From Scatophagus argus (Eukaryota > Chordata > Actinopteri > Scatophagidae), in contig NC_058493.1 of NCBI RefSeq assembly GCF_020382885.2, positions 27,844,999 through 27,908,998 on the forward strand: DNA of 64,000 nucleotides, read 5' to 3'. The notes under the pieces were generated by a model. It ran no database searches, was not told the DNA's origin, and worked only from the letters and a program-made list of their open reading frames with translations. Shown here one piece after another: positions 41,830 through 53,138 of this stretch. The first letter of the stretch is position 1, and every line of letters begins with the position of its first letter. A program made the position numbers and the translations under genes.

Positions 41830-43019
41830 GAATATCCGGTGAAGTGCTGTGGTGTATGCTGTGGATGGTGTACGGAGCGCCATCTTTAAACGAAATATAT
41901 TCAAGTGTTATCTATAACTTTCGTTGTTTTTTAAACTTTGAATAATAATTGACGAATTACTGTGTCCGCAGTTCCAAAGATACATATTCAAAACTCTTAT
42001 ATTTACTCGTTATATTATATATACAAAATGTCCTCAGTCATATGAAAGATGTTTCTGTTAGGTAGGAATTCCCATGTCTGCTGTAAAAAATAGACGTTAA
42101 GAATAGATGTTAGGAAAGACAAAAATTATTACAAATGGTGAGTTAATTTTTAGTAAGTAACCAACTCAATGCATTTCTTTTCTGTGACTCCGTATTAAGT
42201 CTGCAACCATCTTGAGTTAAGGTTAATCACAGCACTATTCCTGCTATTACATTAGTTATAATTAATATAGTAACAGGGAATGTCATCATTATCGTTGTTG
42301 TATGAACCTGTTTAATAAGGTGATGTTCTCTAACAGATGTAATTTAAACCTTTTGGGTTTTTTTGTTTGTTTGCTTTTGCTTTTTTGTGATCAGTCTTTT
42401 CCCTCCCTGACAACACTGTCCACAGGGTCCAATTGGACAGATGATAACCAAAACAGACATAATTAAAACTGGTATTTGTTCATGTATGAGGCTGTTGTCA
42501 GAAAGCTGCCAATTCACATCTTATCGATACTCGACCTTGAACCAATCTAACTGGCTCAAATTACCGGCCTACACTCCCGGCCAAGAGCATAGTCTTTTAT
42601 TTTAGTGCCCCGAATTCTTGGGTTGATACCAAACTTAATACTCCACTAACCTCTGGACAATTTAAAACCATGATCACAAACTTCCCTGCTTCAAAGCACG
42701 TGACGTGACATACTTTAAACAATCCGCATACTATGTTCACATCTCCATGGCCAAGTGGTAGATATTGAATAAAATGTAATATTTTGTGCTCTTGAGCTAT
42801 CAAAACACCAGTGCAAAATCCATGAAAACAAAATATTTGTCTACCAACACCTGAAGACTGTGGAAGCTTTTCAGTTGCGTTTGAATTTGCAATTTTAGCT
42901 GGATATGTATTTATTACCAGCTAACAGTACATCGAGTACATCACACAAAGTGAAGCTTTTTGAAAAATCTCGTATTGACAAGTCAAAGTTCTGACATACT
43001 GAATTCAAGTTCAAGTTTG
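41830..43019. other. Intergenic, nothing recognised
   Basis: AT-rich sequence with no exon-like frame and no repeat that I recognise before the solo LTR. Confidence 0.4.
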
Positions 43020-43448
43020 TGTTATAGTCTGTGCCTTGCCTGCTGCCAATTAAGTCCTGCTGCCAATCTGCCTGCTCACCTGAGATCCAAGCACTAATCA
43101 CCTCCAGCAGTACAAATACCCCGGCTCTGCAGTCTACTCTCTGCCAGATTGTTCAGTCTACCTTGTGGGACAAACCTCGGCCTGTTAGTTACTGTTAGCC
43201 TTTTTTCCCTTGTGGGACCTTTGGCTAAAGACTTGTGTTTTTCTGCTGCAGATCATTGCCCGTGGGCCTCCTGTGAGTCAGCCGCTTCTGTCTACCTGCC
43301 TGCCCACCTGCCCTGCGTTTCCTGAGGGCCCCAAATCACTGAAGACGTCCCTTCTCATCTGTTGTTTAGAGAAAATAAAACCACTTACAACCGAACTGTT
43401 TTCCTGGTCTCGCTTCTGAGTCCAGTTCTCTCCACGCACCGTGTAACA
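43020..43448 (+). mobile_element. Solo LTR (429 bp) with perfect 5-bp target duplication
   Basis: Starts TGTTA and ends TAACA, the usual TG...CA inverted ends, and is flanked on both sides by GTTTG (43015-43019 and 43449-43453). A poly(A) signal AATAAA lies at 43374-43379, about 70 bases before the end, as expected for an R-U5 boundary. No internal retroelement sequence is adjacent, so this is a solo LTR left by recombination. The 5-bp duplication fits Ty3/Gypsy or a retrovirus-like LTR. Its sequence is unlike the LTR at 58671-59313. Confidence 0.85.
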
Positions 43449-44400
43449 GTTTGATGGAATTTATTTTGAACATACAATTTCTTTTTGTGTTTGATCTTTA
43501 TAAACAAACATTTGTTTACATATTTATTTCCCATATTTCTTTGTCCTCGTCAGGGTCCTGCAGGCTTTTAACTGCAGTGTTTTTTAGTGGAGGTAGGCAG
43601 CCCAGTCACCAGAATAAAAAGTTAGCATCGTGTGCTTCTGCAAACCGCGGAGGACACGTTAAAACTGTTTTATTTATTTACATTTATATTTACTTGTATT
43701 TATATGACATAAAATTTATATAACAGTTGCATAAATTTTAAAATTGAAACATAATGTTGAAATGTAAAGTTTCCACGCATCACTGGTTTATTCACCTCAA
43801 CCCATCACTGAGGTGAACAATACTGTACCCATTTAAAGTCATCCTTTATTTGAAGTGAGGGGCCAAATTACACCACGAAAGTACACAAAAATACATGCTC
43901 AGTAAGAAAGTGTAGGAAGCTAACATGCTAAAAATCACCATGTAAATCATAGCAGAGCTGAGATGAAACACACCTGATTCGATTCATCCAGTCAAGCCAG
44001 ACCAGCCAGGTTGAAATGTGTTTGCACATTGTTACTGAGAGAAAAACAACAGGTTTCATAAAATACAAATTTAAGTTTAATTCCTAATAATGACAATAAC
44101 AACTATAAATAACAACAAAGCAGGAACTGTTTTTTTTTTTTTAACAGATATCTCAGACGTCACTTCCTCCTAATATGCATTCTGTCTCTCTTGCTGGGTA
44201 AACTATACATCAGTCATCTCCGGGAAGCCTTGTAGCAGCATTATAAAAGCTACACATTAACAGAAAAGTCATAAAGTCTAGTAAAATGTAACAGGGAGAG
44301 GTGCCAGTCCTCTCTTTGGCTTACACACATGCTCTTCTTTTTCAGCACACACACACACACACACCAACAGGTGATAACAGCCGACATTATAAGATGTGTT
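43449..44400. other. AT-rich intergenic before the glycosyltransferase duplication
   Basis: No coding frame was seen. It contains a T run near 44129-44141 and a short CA run near 44346-44363. Confidence 0.4.
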
Positions 44401-44540
44401 CCCAAAGCCTCCGGAGATTCGATTCTGGAGAATCGTCCCCAGTGTGATGCAGTTGTTTTCTGCATTCAACTCAGTCTTGAGATGCAGTAGATTGTGAACC
44501 CACATCTAAGACAGGAGAGTTAACTTAATATATCTATATG

Positions 44541-44690
44541 TGACGGTGGGGGAAACCAGGACGCCAGAAGGAAACACTCGCAAACCTGGGGAGCACACAG
44601 ATGGGCCTCGTTCCAGCTGGAAATAAAACCCGAGACCTGCTAGTTGGAGGATGACAGCGCTAACCACTGCTCCACAGCTTTTCAGCAGCT
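44541..44690 (-). mobile_element. tRNA-derived SINE head fragment
   Basis: Read on the minus strand it begins GGAGCAGTGGTTAGCGCTGT and continues through a CAGGTCTCGGGTTTTATTTC box-B-like word to a GTTTGCGAG segment. This matches the 5' region of the fuller SINE at 49085-49449, degraded and truncated. It lies about 360 bp upstream of glycosyltransferase copy A. Confidence 0.55.
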
Positions 44691-45049
44691 TTGAGGCAGA
44701 AAAAACACTCGCAAATCAAGAGGTGGTACAAACAAAGGAGTGGCTTTCCTGCAGGTAGAAAAACTGACAAATGCCTCAGGGATTTTACAGCTTCGTGGAC
44801 TTGGAAACGAATGTCACAGCCTATTACAGGTTGGATCCAGGGCTAGCATTTGGAAAAATTCTCTAAATGTTCTTTACTGTTCCAGTTTGTTATAACAGGC
44901 CGGTAAGACTCACATTTCACAACAGCAAATGGAAACAGAAACAGAAATGGAATGGAAGTTTGGAAGTTTGAGTGGAGGATTACCTTTAACTTTACCTGTA
45001 CATGTCTTCAAGGATGACGAGCCACATCTACAGACGCTAGAGTCTCAAC

Positions 45050-46525
45050 ATGCCGAAAAGTGACTTTGCTGAAGGAGGACAACGGTATGTAAGCTTTTTA
45101 TTCTTTTTCTTTGTCATGGAGGTTCTCTTTTTAACAAAGCACGTAACTGTAGAATTTATTTTTAAAAAATTGAGATAAAGGCAGGAACATGAGAGAATTA
45201 CACATATTTTATGTGGAACGGTTCTTTACTGAGAAGCCTGTGTTTACAGGTTTTGAGCATTCATAACAGAGATATTTTTTTTATCTCCCAGGCAGAGAGT
45301 GGTGGTTGGTGAGGAACTGGCAGATAGCAGAAGAGCGTGTAGCTGGTCACGGCGTCGCTGTCTCTTCATCATTCTGGTGTTTGGAGCGGTTTTGTTTGTT
45401 TCCAACGTAGACATAAAGGAAATGGTGCCTGGCTACAATCAAAAATGGCGATATAATGCAACAAAATGGTGGCCACCCTTTAGAGAACAGGAACAAAATG
45501 CTTTCTCTCCCAACGTAACTGATTCCAGCATCAGCACAGTTGAGACCAGCACGTCTGCCTTCCCTCATACTGAGACCATTATGTCAACAAACCTCAAAGA
45601 CACAACTCAAACATCACATCAGACGACAGATGCCTCACTTCTGGTACAACAGACAACTGCACCTCCGTCACCGGTTCCTTATAAATCTCCAGGACCGTAC
45701 TTAGTGGAATACCCCTATGACTACCACTTCATTATCAATGAGCCACAGAAATGTGAACAGCAGAAGCCTTTCCTGGTTCTGATGGTCCCTGTGGCGCCTC
45801 ACAACAGGAAACATCGTGACATTGTCCGCAGCACCTGGGGAGGTGAAAGCCCAGTACTGGACAAAGTGGTGATGTTGTTCTTCCTCCTGGGGCTTCACAC
45901 TGGAGAGGGAGCGGAGCAGCTCCAAGACCAGCTGCTGCAGGAGAGCAAAGAACATCAAGACCTGATCCAGAGCGACTTCCTGGACTGCTACAAGAACCTG
46001 ACCATCAAGACCATGGTGATGCTGGAGTGGCTGGACTTCCACTGCTCCAGCGCCTCGTATGCCATGAAGATCGATTCAGACACGTTTCTAAATGTTCCCA
46101 ATCTCATCAACATGTTGTTAAATGCTCCAAAGACAAACTACATGACCGGATTTGTGGAGACAGGAGCTGTAGTGCACAGAGATCCAAGTTCTAAGTGGTA
46201 CGTACCTGTGGAGCTTTACCCTCACCCACAGTATCCACGTTACGCTTTGGGTCTGGGTTACGTTTTGTCTCTCGATCTCCCTAAAAAGCTGGTGGAGGCG
46301 TCCAGACACGTTAAACCTCTTTACATTGAAGATGTTTATTTAGGGTTGTGTATTCAGCACTTGGGCATCCCCCCCACTGACCCCCCAAAGTGGGGTTACT
46401 TTAATGTCTTTCCTGTGGGGTACAGTCGCTGTGCTTACTCCAGACTTATAGCCACAACCACACATGAAAACTCTGATCGTTTGAGTAACTGGAAAGACTT
46501 TAAGAAGCCAGGCTCATACTGCTGA
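45050..46525 (+). CDS. Beta-1,3-galactosyltransferase 2-like (GT31), copy A, 422 aa
   Basis: A Golgi type II glycosyltransferase of family GT31, expected to transfer galactose or N-acetylglucosamine in beta-1,3 linkage; the substrate is not predictable here. Two coding exons, 45050-45084 and 45292-46525, are joined in phase 2 (MPKSDFAEGGQ|R). The second exon alone has no ATG at its 5' end, only GTG, so the short first exon supplies the start. A basic patch (SRRRC) precedes a signal anchor (LFIILVFGAVLFV, about residues 35-47). A Ser/Thr-rich stem runs to about residue 135. The catalytic domain shows KPFLVLMVPV, RSTWGGES, NLTIKT, the DxD-type DSDTF, SKWYVP and the GT31 block EDVYLG. It ends KKPGSYC. 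It resembles human B3GALT2 from memory, but orthology to a named gene is not claimed. Copy B lies about 9.8 kb downstream. Confidence 0.9.
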
Positions 46526-47269
46526 TCAGCTAAAGAAAAATCTGACAGCTAAGAAGGATTGATAGAAGGATACATTTTCTCAGCTCTTGTTACCAAATTA
46601 TTCTATGTTTTATGTGGTTTACATCCAATGTTATTAACCTTATTAAGCCTCTCAAATTTAAAAGTGATGGTCATATTAAAGGTGAAAACGTAAATAATAA
46701 ATATTTTATATTTAAAATATTTTTTCATGGTATTATCTGCATGGTAGCTTTTCTCTGTTTAGTATTTTTGTATTCTTCTTCTATTCCCATTTGATGCATC
46801 AAGTAACAGATGTGATCATTTGGGTCACATCCTGTAGAAACCGATGAGTGATTTCTGACGTGCCTTCAGCTACAGCTAGGTGACTGGTTAATTTTTAACA
46901 GTGGAGGAGGAGCCACATAATCAACCAGTGTACATACCTGTGCACACGTCTTCAAGGACACCCTAATCATCACCACAAGGTGATTTGTTAATGTTTAACA
47001 GGAGGCATGGCACCCTGCCCCCGAACCCACATCACTTCACACTGGAAGACAAACAGCTAGGCTACCTGAGGACACCTGGAGTTTGTTCATTCATGCAGCG
47101 TTTGTGGGGTCAGGTACTGGTGGTCTCTGATCCGGTTCATCCCAGGGGTGTTGCACAGGCTTGAGGTCAGGGGGTCTGTGTGTTCATGGAACCATGTTTT
47201 TTTGGACCTTACTTTGTGCGCTGGGGTGGAGGAGGGCCTTCCCCAGGCTGATGCTGCAGGGTCGGAGGC
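46526..47269. other. Intergenic after b3galt copy A
   Basis: Includes the probable 3' UTR of copy A. The stretch is AT-rich to about 46790, with an ATTAAA/AATAAA-poor end. It then turns to sequence of ordinary composition with no recognised frame. Confidence 0.4.
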
Positions 47270-48144
47270 ATAGCATTGTCCAAAATTATTGTGCCAGGGT
47301 TGCGAGTATATACATGAGTATATACATACAAATTGTTATATACATGAATATATACATACAAAGAGTATCTACATGAGGTATAGACAGATAATGACAGATA
47401 AGGTGCAGAATGGCAATGGATAAGGTGCGGATACAATCTAGTTAATAAAAGTATTAATTGTAGTGCAGGATAAATTGTTATTGTCCTATGTGAAGAAAGG
47501 GGATGAGTTGAAGAGTTTGATAGCAACAGGGAGGAAGGACTTCCTGTGACATTCTGTGGAGCACCTTGGTGGTCTCAGTCTACGACTGAAGGTGCTGCGG
47601 TAGGATTCCAGTGTGGCCTGCAGGGGGTGTAACTTGTTGTTGAGGACGTTGAGCAGTTTCCTCAGCATCCTCTGCTCAGACACCTCTGCCAGAGACTGCA
47701 GCTCCACTCCCAGGACAGAGCCAGCTCTCCTGTGAGCTTATCGAGCCTGTTGGCATCAGCTGCCTTCAGTGGACTCTGCCCTTTCTTGTAGAGGGCATTG
47801 GTGTTGACTGCCCTGTCCAGTTTATTGTCCATGTGGACCCCTAGATACTTGTAGCAGTCCATAATGTCCACCTCAGTACCCCTGATGTTGATAGGGTTGT
47901 GGGGAGTACTCAACTTCCTGAAGTCCACCAGCAGCTCTTTAGTTTTCCCTATGTTGAGCTGCAGGTGGTTCTGGCCACACCACTCCACGAAGCTGTCCAC
48001 CACACCTGGGTATTCAGCTTCCTGGTCAGCGGTGATGCAGCCCACAATGGCAGAGTCATCCGAAAACTTCTGCAGATGGCAGGATTGTGAGCTGTACCTG
48101 AAATCTAAAGCATTTTGGTTAGGGTCAGTTAAAGACATTTTCAT
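47270..48144 (-). mobile_element. Truncated Rex1-type LINE fragment
   Basis: The minus strand encodes pieces of a Rex1/Babar reverse transcriptase: HLQKFSDDSAIVG (catalytic SDD variant), EWCGQNHLQLN, YKYLGVHMDNKLD and ALYKKGQSPL. A deletion and frameshift follow near 47700, and then the usual C-terminal block RPPRCSTECHRKSFLP. The remaining 3' untranslated part is AT-rich with TATATACAT repeats. The copy is 5' truncated and disabled. Confidence 0.85.
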
Positions 48145-49070
48145 TCCACGAAACTGTCACAGAATGTCATCTATAGGATGCGCTTTGGTTAAATTGGCAA
48201 CTCATAAAGCTTGGCATAACTGCCAACTGCTGCCCCACCTTGTTTGCTGTACAAACCCAAACCAAAACTAATGCTGAAGTGTTAAACACTAATATCTACG
48301 GTGGCCAAAACACATGCAAATAGCCAATAAACAAGCAAACCAAGAAAACATCTTGGTCGATTTGACGATATGTTTAGGAAAAATGTCACAAATACAGATG
48401 ACACAACACTGCAGATACATGAAAAGGATAGTGCTGAACACAGACCGGACTGTGAAGACCGTTTTTCTGCAGTTTTGCGTTATTGAAGTGGGTTGGAGCA
48501 TGCAGCAGTCACTTTCCATTGTAAGAGACACAAACCCAATAACTTCATGAGTGACAAACCATAGCAATAAGCTGGCTGTTGTAGCTCTGGGTTAAATGTG
48601 GACATTTACACATTACACATTTACTAACATTACTGTTGAAAAGCCTTAATGAAAGCTTCAGGGCTGTCAAGTGAGTGTTCAGCCACATTCTGTCACACCC
48701 AGTTTTGTTTAACCCTCTTGTCACGCAGAGACACCAAATGGACACTTTGTACACTGCAAGTGAAAAATGTGTCAAAACCGACTGGGTGAAAACCTCCTGG
48801 GGTTTTGTTTAGTTATTCATGCGTGCGTCGTAAAATGACAAAGAAATGGTAGAGAAAAAGTATCTGACTGTGTTAATGCTGTTTAGAACTTTGCAGGCAA
48901 GACTTAAGATGTTAAAAACATAATATAAAAGTCCTGAAGTTGTGCTGGTGCTGGCTGGGGGGGTACACACACATCTGCTGACGTCCAGAAACGTCCTGAA
49001 CACAGTGTAAATGAGAGAATACAGGCAGAGAGCAGGGTCCCTGCAGATACAGACACCAGCACCAGTGGCT
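48145..49070. other. Intergenic between Rex1 fragment and SINE
   Basis: No coding frame was recognised. The segment 48650-48820 is similar to 58323-58460 and marks the downstream flank of the tandem duplication. Confidence 0.5.
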
Positions 49071-49084
49071 CATACTGGTTCCAT

Positions 49085-49449
49085 CCATCCATCCATCCAT
49101 TTTCTATACCGCTTATCCGTCAGGGTCGCGGGGGAGCTGGAGCCTATCCCAGCTGACTACAGGCGAGAGGCGGGGTTCACCCTGGACTGGTCGCCAGTCA
49201 ATCACAGGGCCAACACACAAAGACAGACAACCACACACACTCACACCTAGGGGCAATTTAGAGCAGCCAGTTAACCTAATGTGCATGTTTTTGGTGTTGT
49301 GGGAGGAAGTCGGAGAACCCGGAGAAAACCCACGCAGCCACAGGGAGAACATGCAAACTCCACATAGAAGGGCCCAGACCGGAACTCGAACCTGGAACCC
49401 TCTTGCTATGAGGCGACAGTGCTAACCACTGCACCACCGTGCCTCCCGT
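49085..49449 (-). mobile_element. Near full-length tRNA-derived SINE with ATGG tail
   Basis: On the minus strand it starts near 49449 with GGCACGGTGGTGCAGTGG (box-A-like), then a GGTTCGAGTTCC box B. A central region follows with GGAGTTTGCATGTTCTC and CTAAATTGCCCC, and the end is TAGAAAATGGATGGATGGAT. This is the abundant fish V-SINE/HAmo-like family (class name from memory). The flanks carry a 14-bp target duplication with one mismatch (CATACTGGTTCCAT at 49071-49084, CATCCTGGTTCCAT at 49450-49463). The tRNA-like start is part of the SINE, not a tRNA gene. Confidence 0.85.
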
Positions 49450-49463
49450 CATCCTGGTTCCAT

Positions 49464-50130
49464 TCAGTGGTATTTCATTGACCCAATCGTATTTGCATTC
49501 AGAGGCATAACATGTAGACTGATGTCTAGTATTGGCTTATCTGTGTTAACTTAACTTGTTAACCACTCCACATATCTGCGGTTGACGTAATGGAGCTGCC
49601 CCACATGGTGTCTTGGGAGACAATGCTGGTGCAAGGACTGAAAGACAGTGATAAAAGTACCTCTTAAGGAGGAGCTTACCTGGTAAAGGAGAGAATGGCT
49701 TGTGCTCAGAGTAGGGAGTAATCTGTCCTCAATAACAAAGGACACAATGGTTTTTCAAAACGCTTCATATTTCAGAGGAGCTATGCCTGGCGGCAGGGGA
49801 TCTCCTCGGTCCCTGTTCTCCACTGAGCCCCCTCAGCAACTGCAGTGACGCTGAAGTCTTTGTGATGGCGGAGGAAGAGGCAGGGCCAACCAAAGCCAAA
49901 GGCCATACAGGTGGTGCCTATTGTGGCAATCTCACCTAGAGCACCAAAATATCTAGAGCCGAGGGCGTGGTTGACGTGATGAAGCAATTTTTGATCAACA
50001 GGACAACAGCATGAAAGTGAATTTGTTGTTAAAACATGCTAAATAAAGTCAAAGAGTTCTCAGGTCAGTGCAGAAGGCTAGTGAGGCCATCAGTCTGCAC
50101 ATCACACTGCAGCAGGTGAGTGATCCACTT
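49464..50130. other. Intergenic with unidentified minus-strand frames
   Basis: Two consecutive minus-strand frames (49987-49781 and 49745-49551) look moderately protein-like; the first contains GEIATIGTTCMAFGFGWPC. I do not recognise them. They may be a decayed processed pseudogene or chance. No splice structure was evident. Confidence 0.25.
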
Positions 50131-50139
50131 GTATAAGGT

Positions 50140-50416
50140 TAGTTTCATTCAAGGTGAAAAGGCAGCTCCCTCTTCAGGAAGTTCAGATGGCAGATGGCCG
50201 CCCATCTTGAGCCGGGGTCTGCTTCGAGGTTTCTGCCTTCTAAAAGACAGTTTTTCCTCTCCACTGTCGCCAAGTTGCTTGCTTAAGAGAGAATGTTGGG
50301 TTCTCCATATGACAATTTAATTAAAGAGTTTGGTCTCGACCTGCTCTGATTGGAAAGTGTCATGAGATAACTTCTGTTGTGAATTGGTGCTATATAAATA
50401 AACTGAATTGAACTGA
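50140..50416 (+). mobile_element. LINE/SINE 3' tail repeat ending in GAATTGAACTGAA
   Basis: Shows the ordered words typical of a very common fish repeat tail: GAGGTTTCTGCC, GACAGTTTTTCCTC, CACTGTCGCCAA and GGTGCTATATAAATAAACTG, then GAATTGAACTGAA. The tail suggests an L2/RTE-type LINE end or a SINE that borrows it. The copy is truncated. Confidence 0.6.
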
Positions 50417-52940
50417 AATTGAAATTCAGCTTCAGGGAGGGAGAGAGAGACAGAGAGAGTTGCTTTACTTTACTACACTACAGTTTAAGAGTTATTTTAC
50501 TTTTTACATCACTGTTGTTTGGGGGAGAAACTTTCTTACCAACACCAGACCAGACCAGTATGGCAAATTCTACCCCTAAGTGTCACACTCGACTCACTGA
50601 GCCCACGAATTGCAGTGTGACACATCAAGTTTTTATTTCTCTTCTAAAGTTCTAAATAATAAACGAAATAAGCCTAAGGGCAGTAGTACACAACATCACA
50701 TGTGGATGGAAACCTTGTAAGTGAGTGAGTTTTCCAAAACAACTACCTGCAAACATTTCAGAATAAAAGCCTTGCTAATGAAAGAAAGGAGCCCTGTCTT
50801 CCAAAATGCCAGAGTGCTTTTGACTAGTGTTGGTTGGTGTCAACAGTGTATTATAGTAACTTTAATAGGGCAAACAGATCAAAACAAGTCAAGACTTCAC
50901 ACTGAAACACAACTCAGTTTGATTTTTCCTGGTGTCAGTAAATTAAAGTAGTATTATCTTTTATAGAGGATATTACCTTCTATTTTGAGAGTGTTTTAAC
51001 AGTGATACACTTACGTGCCAAATTCTATGAAAATCCAATCTCACTTTTAAAAGAAACATCAAAAAATGAATAATTAAACAGCTGGACAACTGACAATTTA
51101 ATTAACAGCCCAAACGGCTGCATAGAGGTCATTTTGGGTGCTAATATACATGCGGTTAGGTACTTTTGACTTTGTAATTGTATCCTTTTTTATACACAAT
51201 CACATTATTAAGAAATACAACAAAGCCACCTGACATTTGGAGGGGACTCCAGGCTGAAACTGCAGCACAGTGACATCCTCCAAACTAAAAAAGGTACAGC
51301 TGCAACGCAGGAGCATCTCAGGCCTGTGCTCAGTGACATCAGGCACCCAAAACTCCTGCTTCTTCAGCACAGCACTGAACAACAGAGGGTTCATGTAAAG
51401 AACACGGAGCTTCTTTGAGGCTGGTCATAGGATGGGGGCATCTCATGGAGCTGGAATGCTGGTCAGACTAGCAGATTACCTTGTCAGCATAGGTCTGTTT
51501 CAGATACTGATCAAATCAGACACGACTATCAAGTTTTTTTATGTGGCGGTGGAGATCATGCCATACAATATCTCGCAATGATGAGCCTCCATCAGGTTGC
51601 CATTTTGTTAAGAGGTAACCTGATCTGACATGACATCAGATGTATATGTGCACCTCTGAAGAGGCTCGATTGTGAATGCTGCAGCTCCCACGTCTTCATG
51701 TTTCACCTTAACCAGACTCCAACCCGGTCCATGCGTGAATTCCCTCAAGGTGCTCACAAGAATGGGACAGACAGATGGACAACGTGAAAACATCATGGCA
51801 CAAGATCACAAGTTTATGTGAATCCAACCCTGATTTGCTTCATAGCAGAGACACTAAAGCCATTTTCTCATAAACAAACTGGACGGCTGGAGCTTCAGGT
51901 CCTTTCACACATGTAGCACACGGCAGAAAACTGTCCATGACGCGCTCTCACCTTCTAGAATATCATTTGGTTTAGATGAGGATTTGTGCCTGGACAGAGC
52001 GTCCAGGAGGAGGACTTTTTTCACTGATCAATACTATAGCTATCTACTTCGTCAGACTTGCCAATGATTGTAGCTCACGTTAGAGCAGATCATCTTAAGT
52101 AGTTATATTAATTTATTATATTATTATATTTATATTATTAATATATTGTTTTTTTCTCAGGTATAATATGACATTATATCATTAAACAACCTAGTTTGGT
52201 CTTCGCTGTATAGGCCTAAGTGAAATGGTTTTAAGCAATCTTCTCTAAACATCATTTATAGGGCTGATCTCCAAGCATTAGAAGCAGTATTGGACGATGC
52301 TGATCACTGATCAAAATGGTGTTTCTTTAATTATTATTCTCTGTGGTCATTTTTAGTGGCTTAATAAAAATAATTATTTACATCTACTTCTAGACAAAAA
52401 AGTATAAGTTAATTTAGTTAGTTAATCAATTTTATTTAGTCTTTGCAAATACAGTATCAGAATTTAAACGAAAAAATATTTATGCCTGTTCATTGATGTT
52501 CGTGTTCGATGCTCCTGTTCGTTTTTCATGGGAGACAGCTTTGCTGCTAATGTATCCTGATTGGTTAGTTAAGGACTTATAATTAGCAAAGTTACGCTAT
52601 GGTAGGCAAACTTCAGTTATCTTTATATGAACATGGCCACAATAACACGATTTCGGTTTATTTTCCGAATCATAGCTACAGCAGATGCAAGATTAAAACA
52701 AAACAAAAACCTGGCGCTTTGCTAATGTGTGAAACCAAAATGACGTGTGATGCCACAAATATTATATTCATCACAAAAAAGCTGTGGAAATTTAATCTGT
52801 CGGAAATATATTGATTGTCTATACCATCCATACTGAAAAATTATATCGAAAAAAAGAAACTGTCCGAAAAGTTTTTTTATCCCATAAAAGTCACATTTTG
52901 GGGCCACGGGCATATGTTAGTTTATTTAGTATATGTTTAG
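50417..52940. other. Intergenic, nothing recognised
   Basis: About 2.5 kb without a credible exon. It becomes strongly AT-rich from about 52090 to 52500. Short frames on both strands have no recognisable domain. Confidence 0.4.
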
Positions 52941-53054
52941 TCTATTTTTCCTTGTTACAGTTAGGTCTTGTTTGGCTGTTTGTTTGCTTAATGTGACTAA
53001 CTGTAAGCTGTAATGGGCTACTGGATGCTTGCATTTCCCTTGTGATCAATACAG

Positions 53055-53118
<64 letters not shown>

Positions 53119-53138
53119 CATCTATCTATCTATCCATC
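52941..53138 (+). repeat. Rex1-type LINE 3' tail with (TATC)n microsatellite
   Basis: A decayed LINE end (TTGCATTTCCCTTGTGATCA then ATACAGTATC) runs directly into about twenty TATC units (53055-53138) with a few CATC interruptions. The AATAAAGTATCTATC end of fish Rex1-type LINEs commonly seeds this tetranucleotide array. Frames rich in SIYLSIYL here are repeat artefacts. Confidence 0.8.

Larger units (their letters stand above)
44400..48820. repeat. Tandem duplication unit 1 (b3galt copy A and flanks)
   Basis: Similarity to unit 2 is visible upstream of the gene (CAAATCAAGAGGTGGTACAA here, CAAACCAAAGGGTGGTGCAA at 54482), through both exons and the intron edges, and again downstream. The downstream match has CGCAGAGACACCA plus GGGTTTTGTTTAG at 48724-48812, and corresponding words at 58381-58453. 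Limits are approximate. Unit 1 also carries a SINE head and a Rex1 fragment that I do not see in unit 2. Confidence 0.6.

Noticed and set aside
41439..41945. A 168-codon plus-strand frame in the CpG region
   Set aside because: It overlaps the matcap1 promoter and leader exon on the other strand, has no domain, and CpG islands often leave long frames open.
45299..46525. Starting the copy A glycosyltransferase at 45299
   Set aside because: That codon is GTG, not ATG. A short upstream exon at 45050-45084 with proper splice sites supplies the ATG, and copy B has the same arrangement.
49385..49449. A tRNA gene on the minus strand
   Set aside because: Box A/B-like words are present, but the acceptor stem is not and the sequence continues into a SINE body with an ATGG tail.
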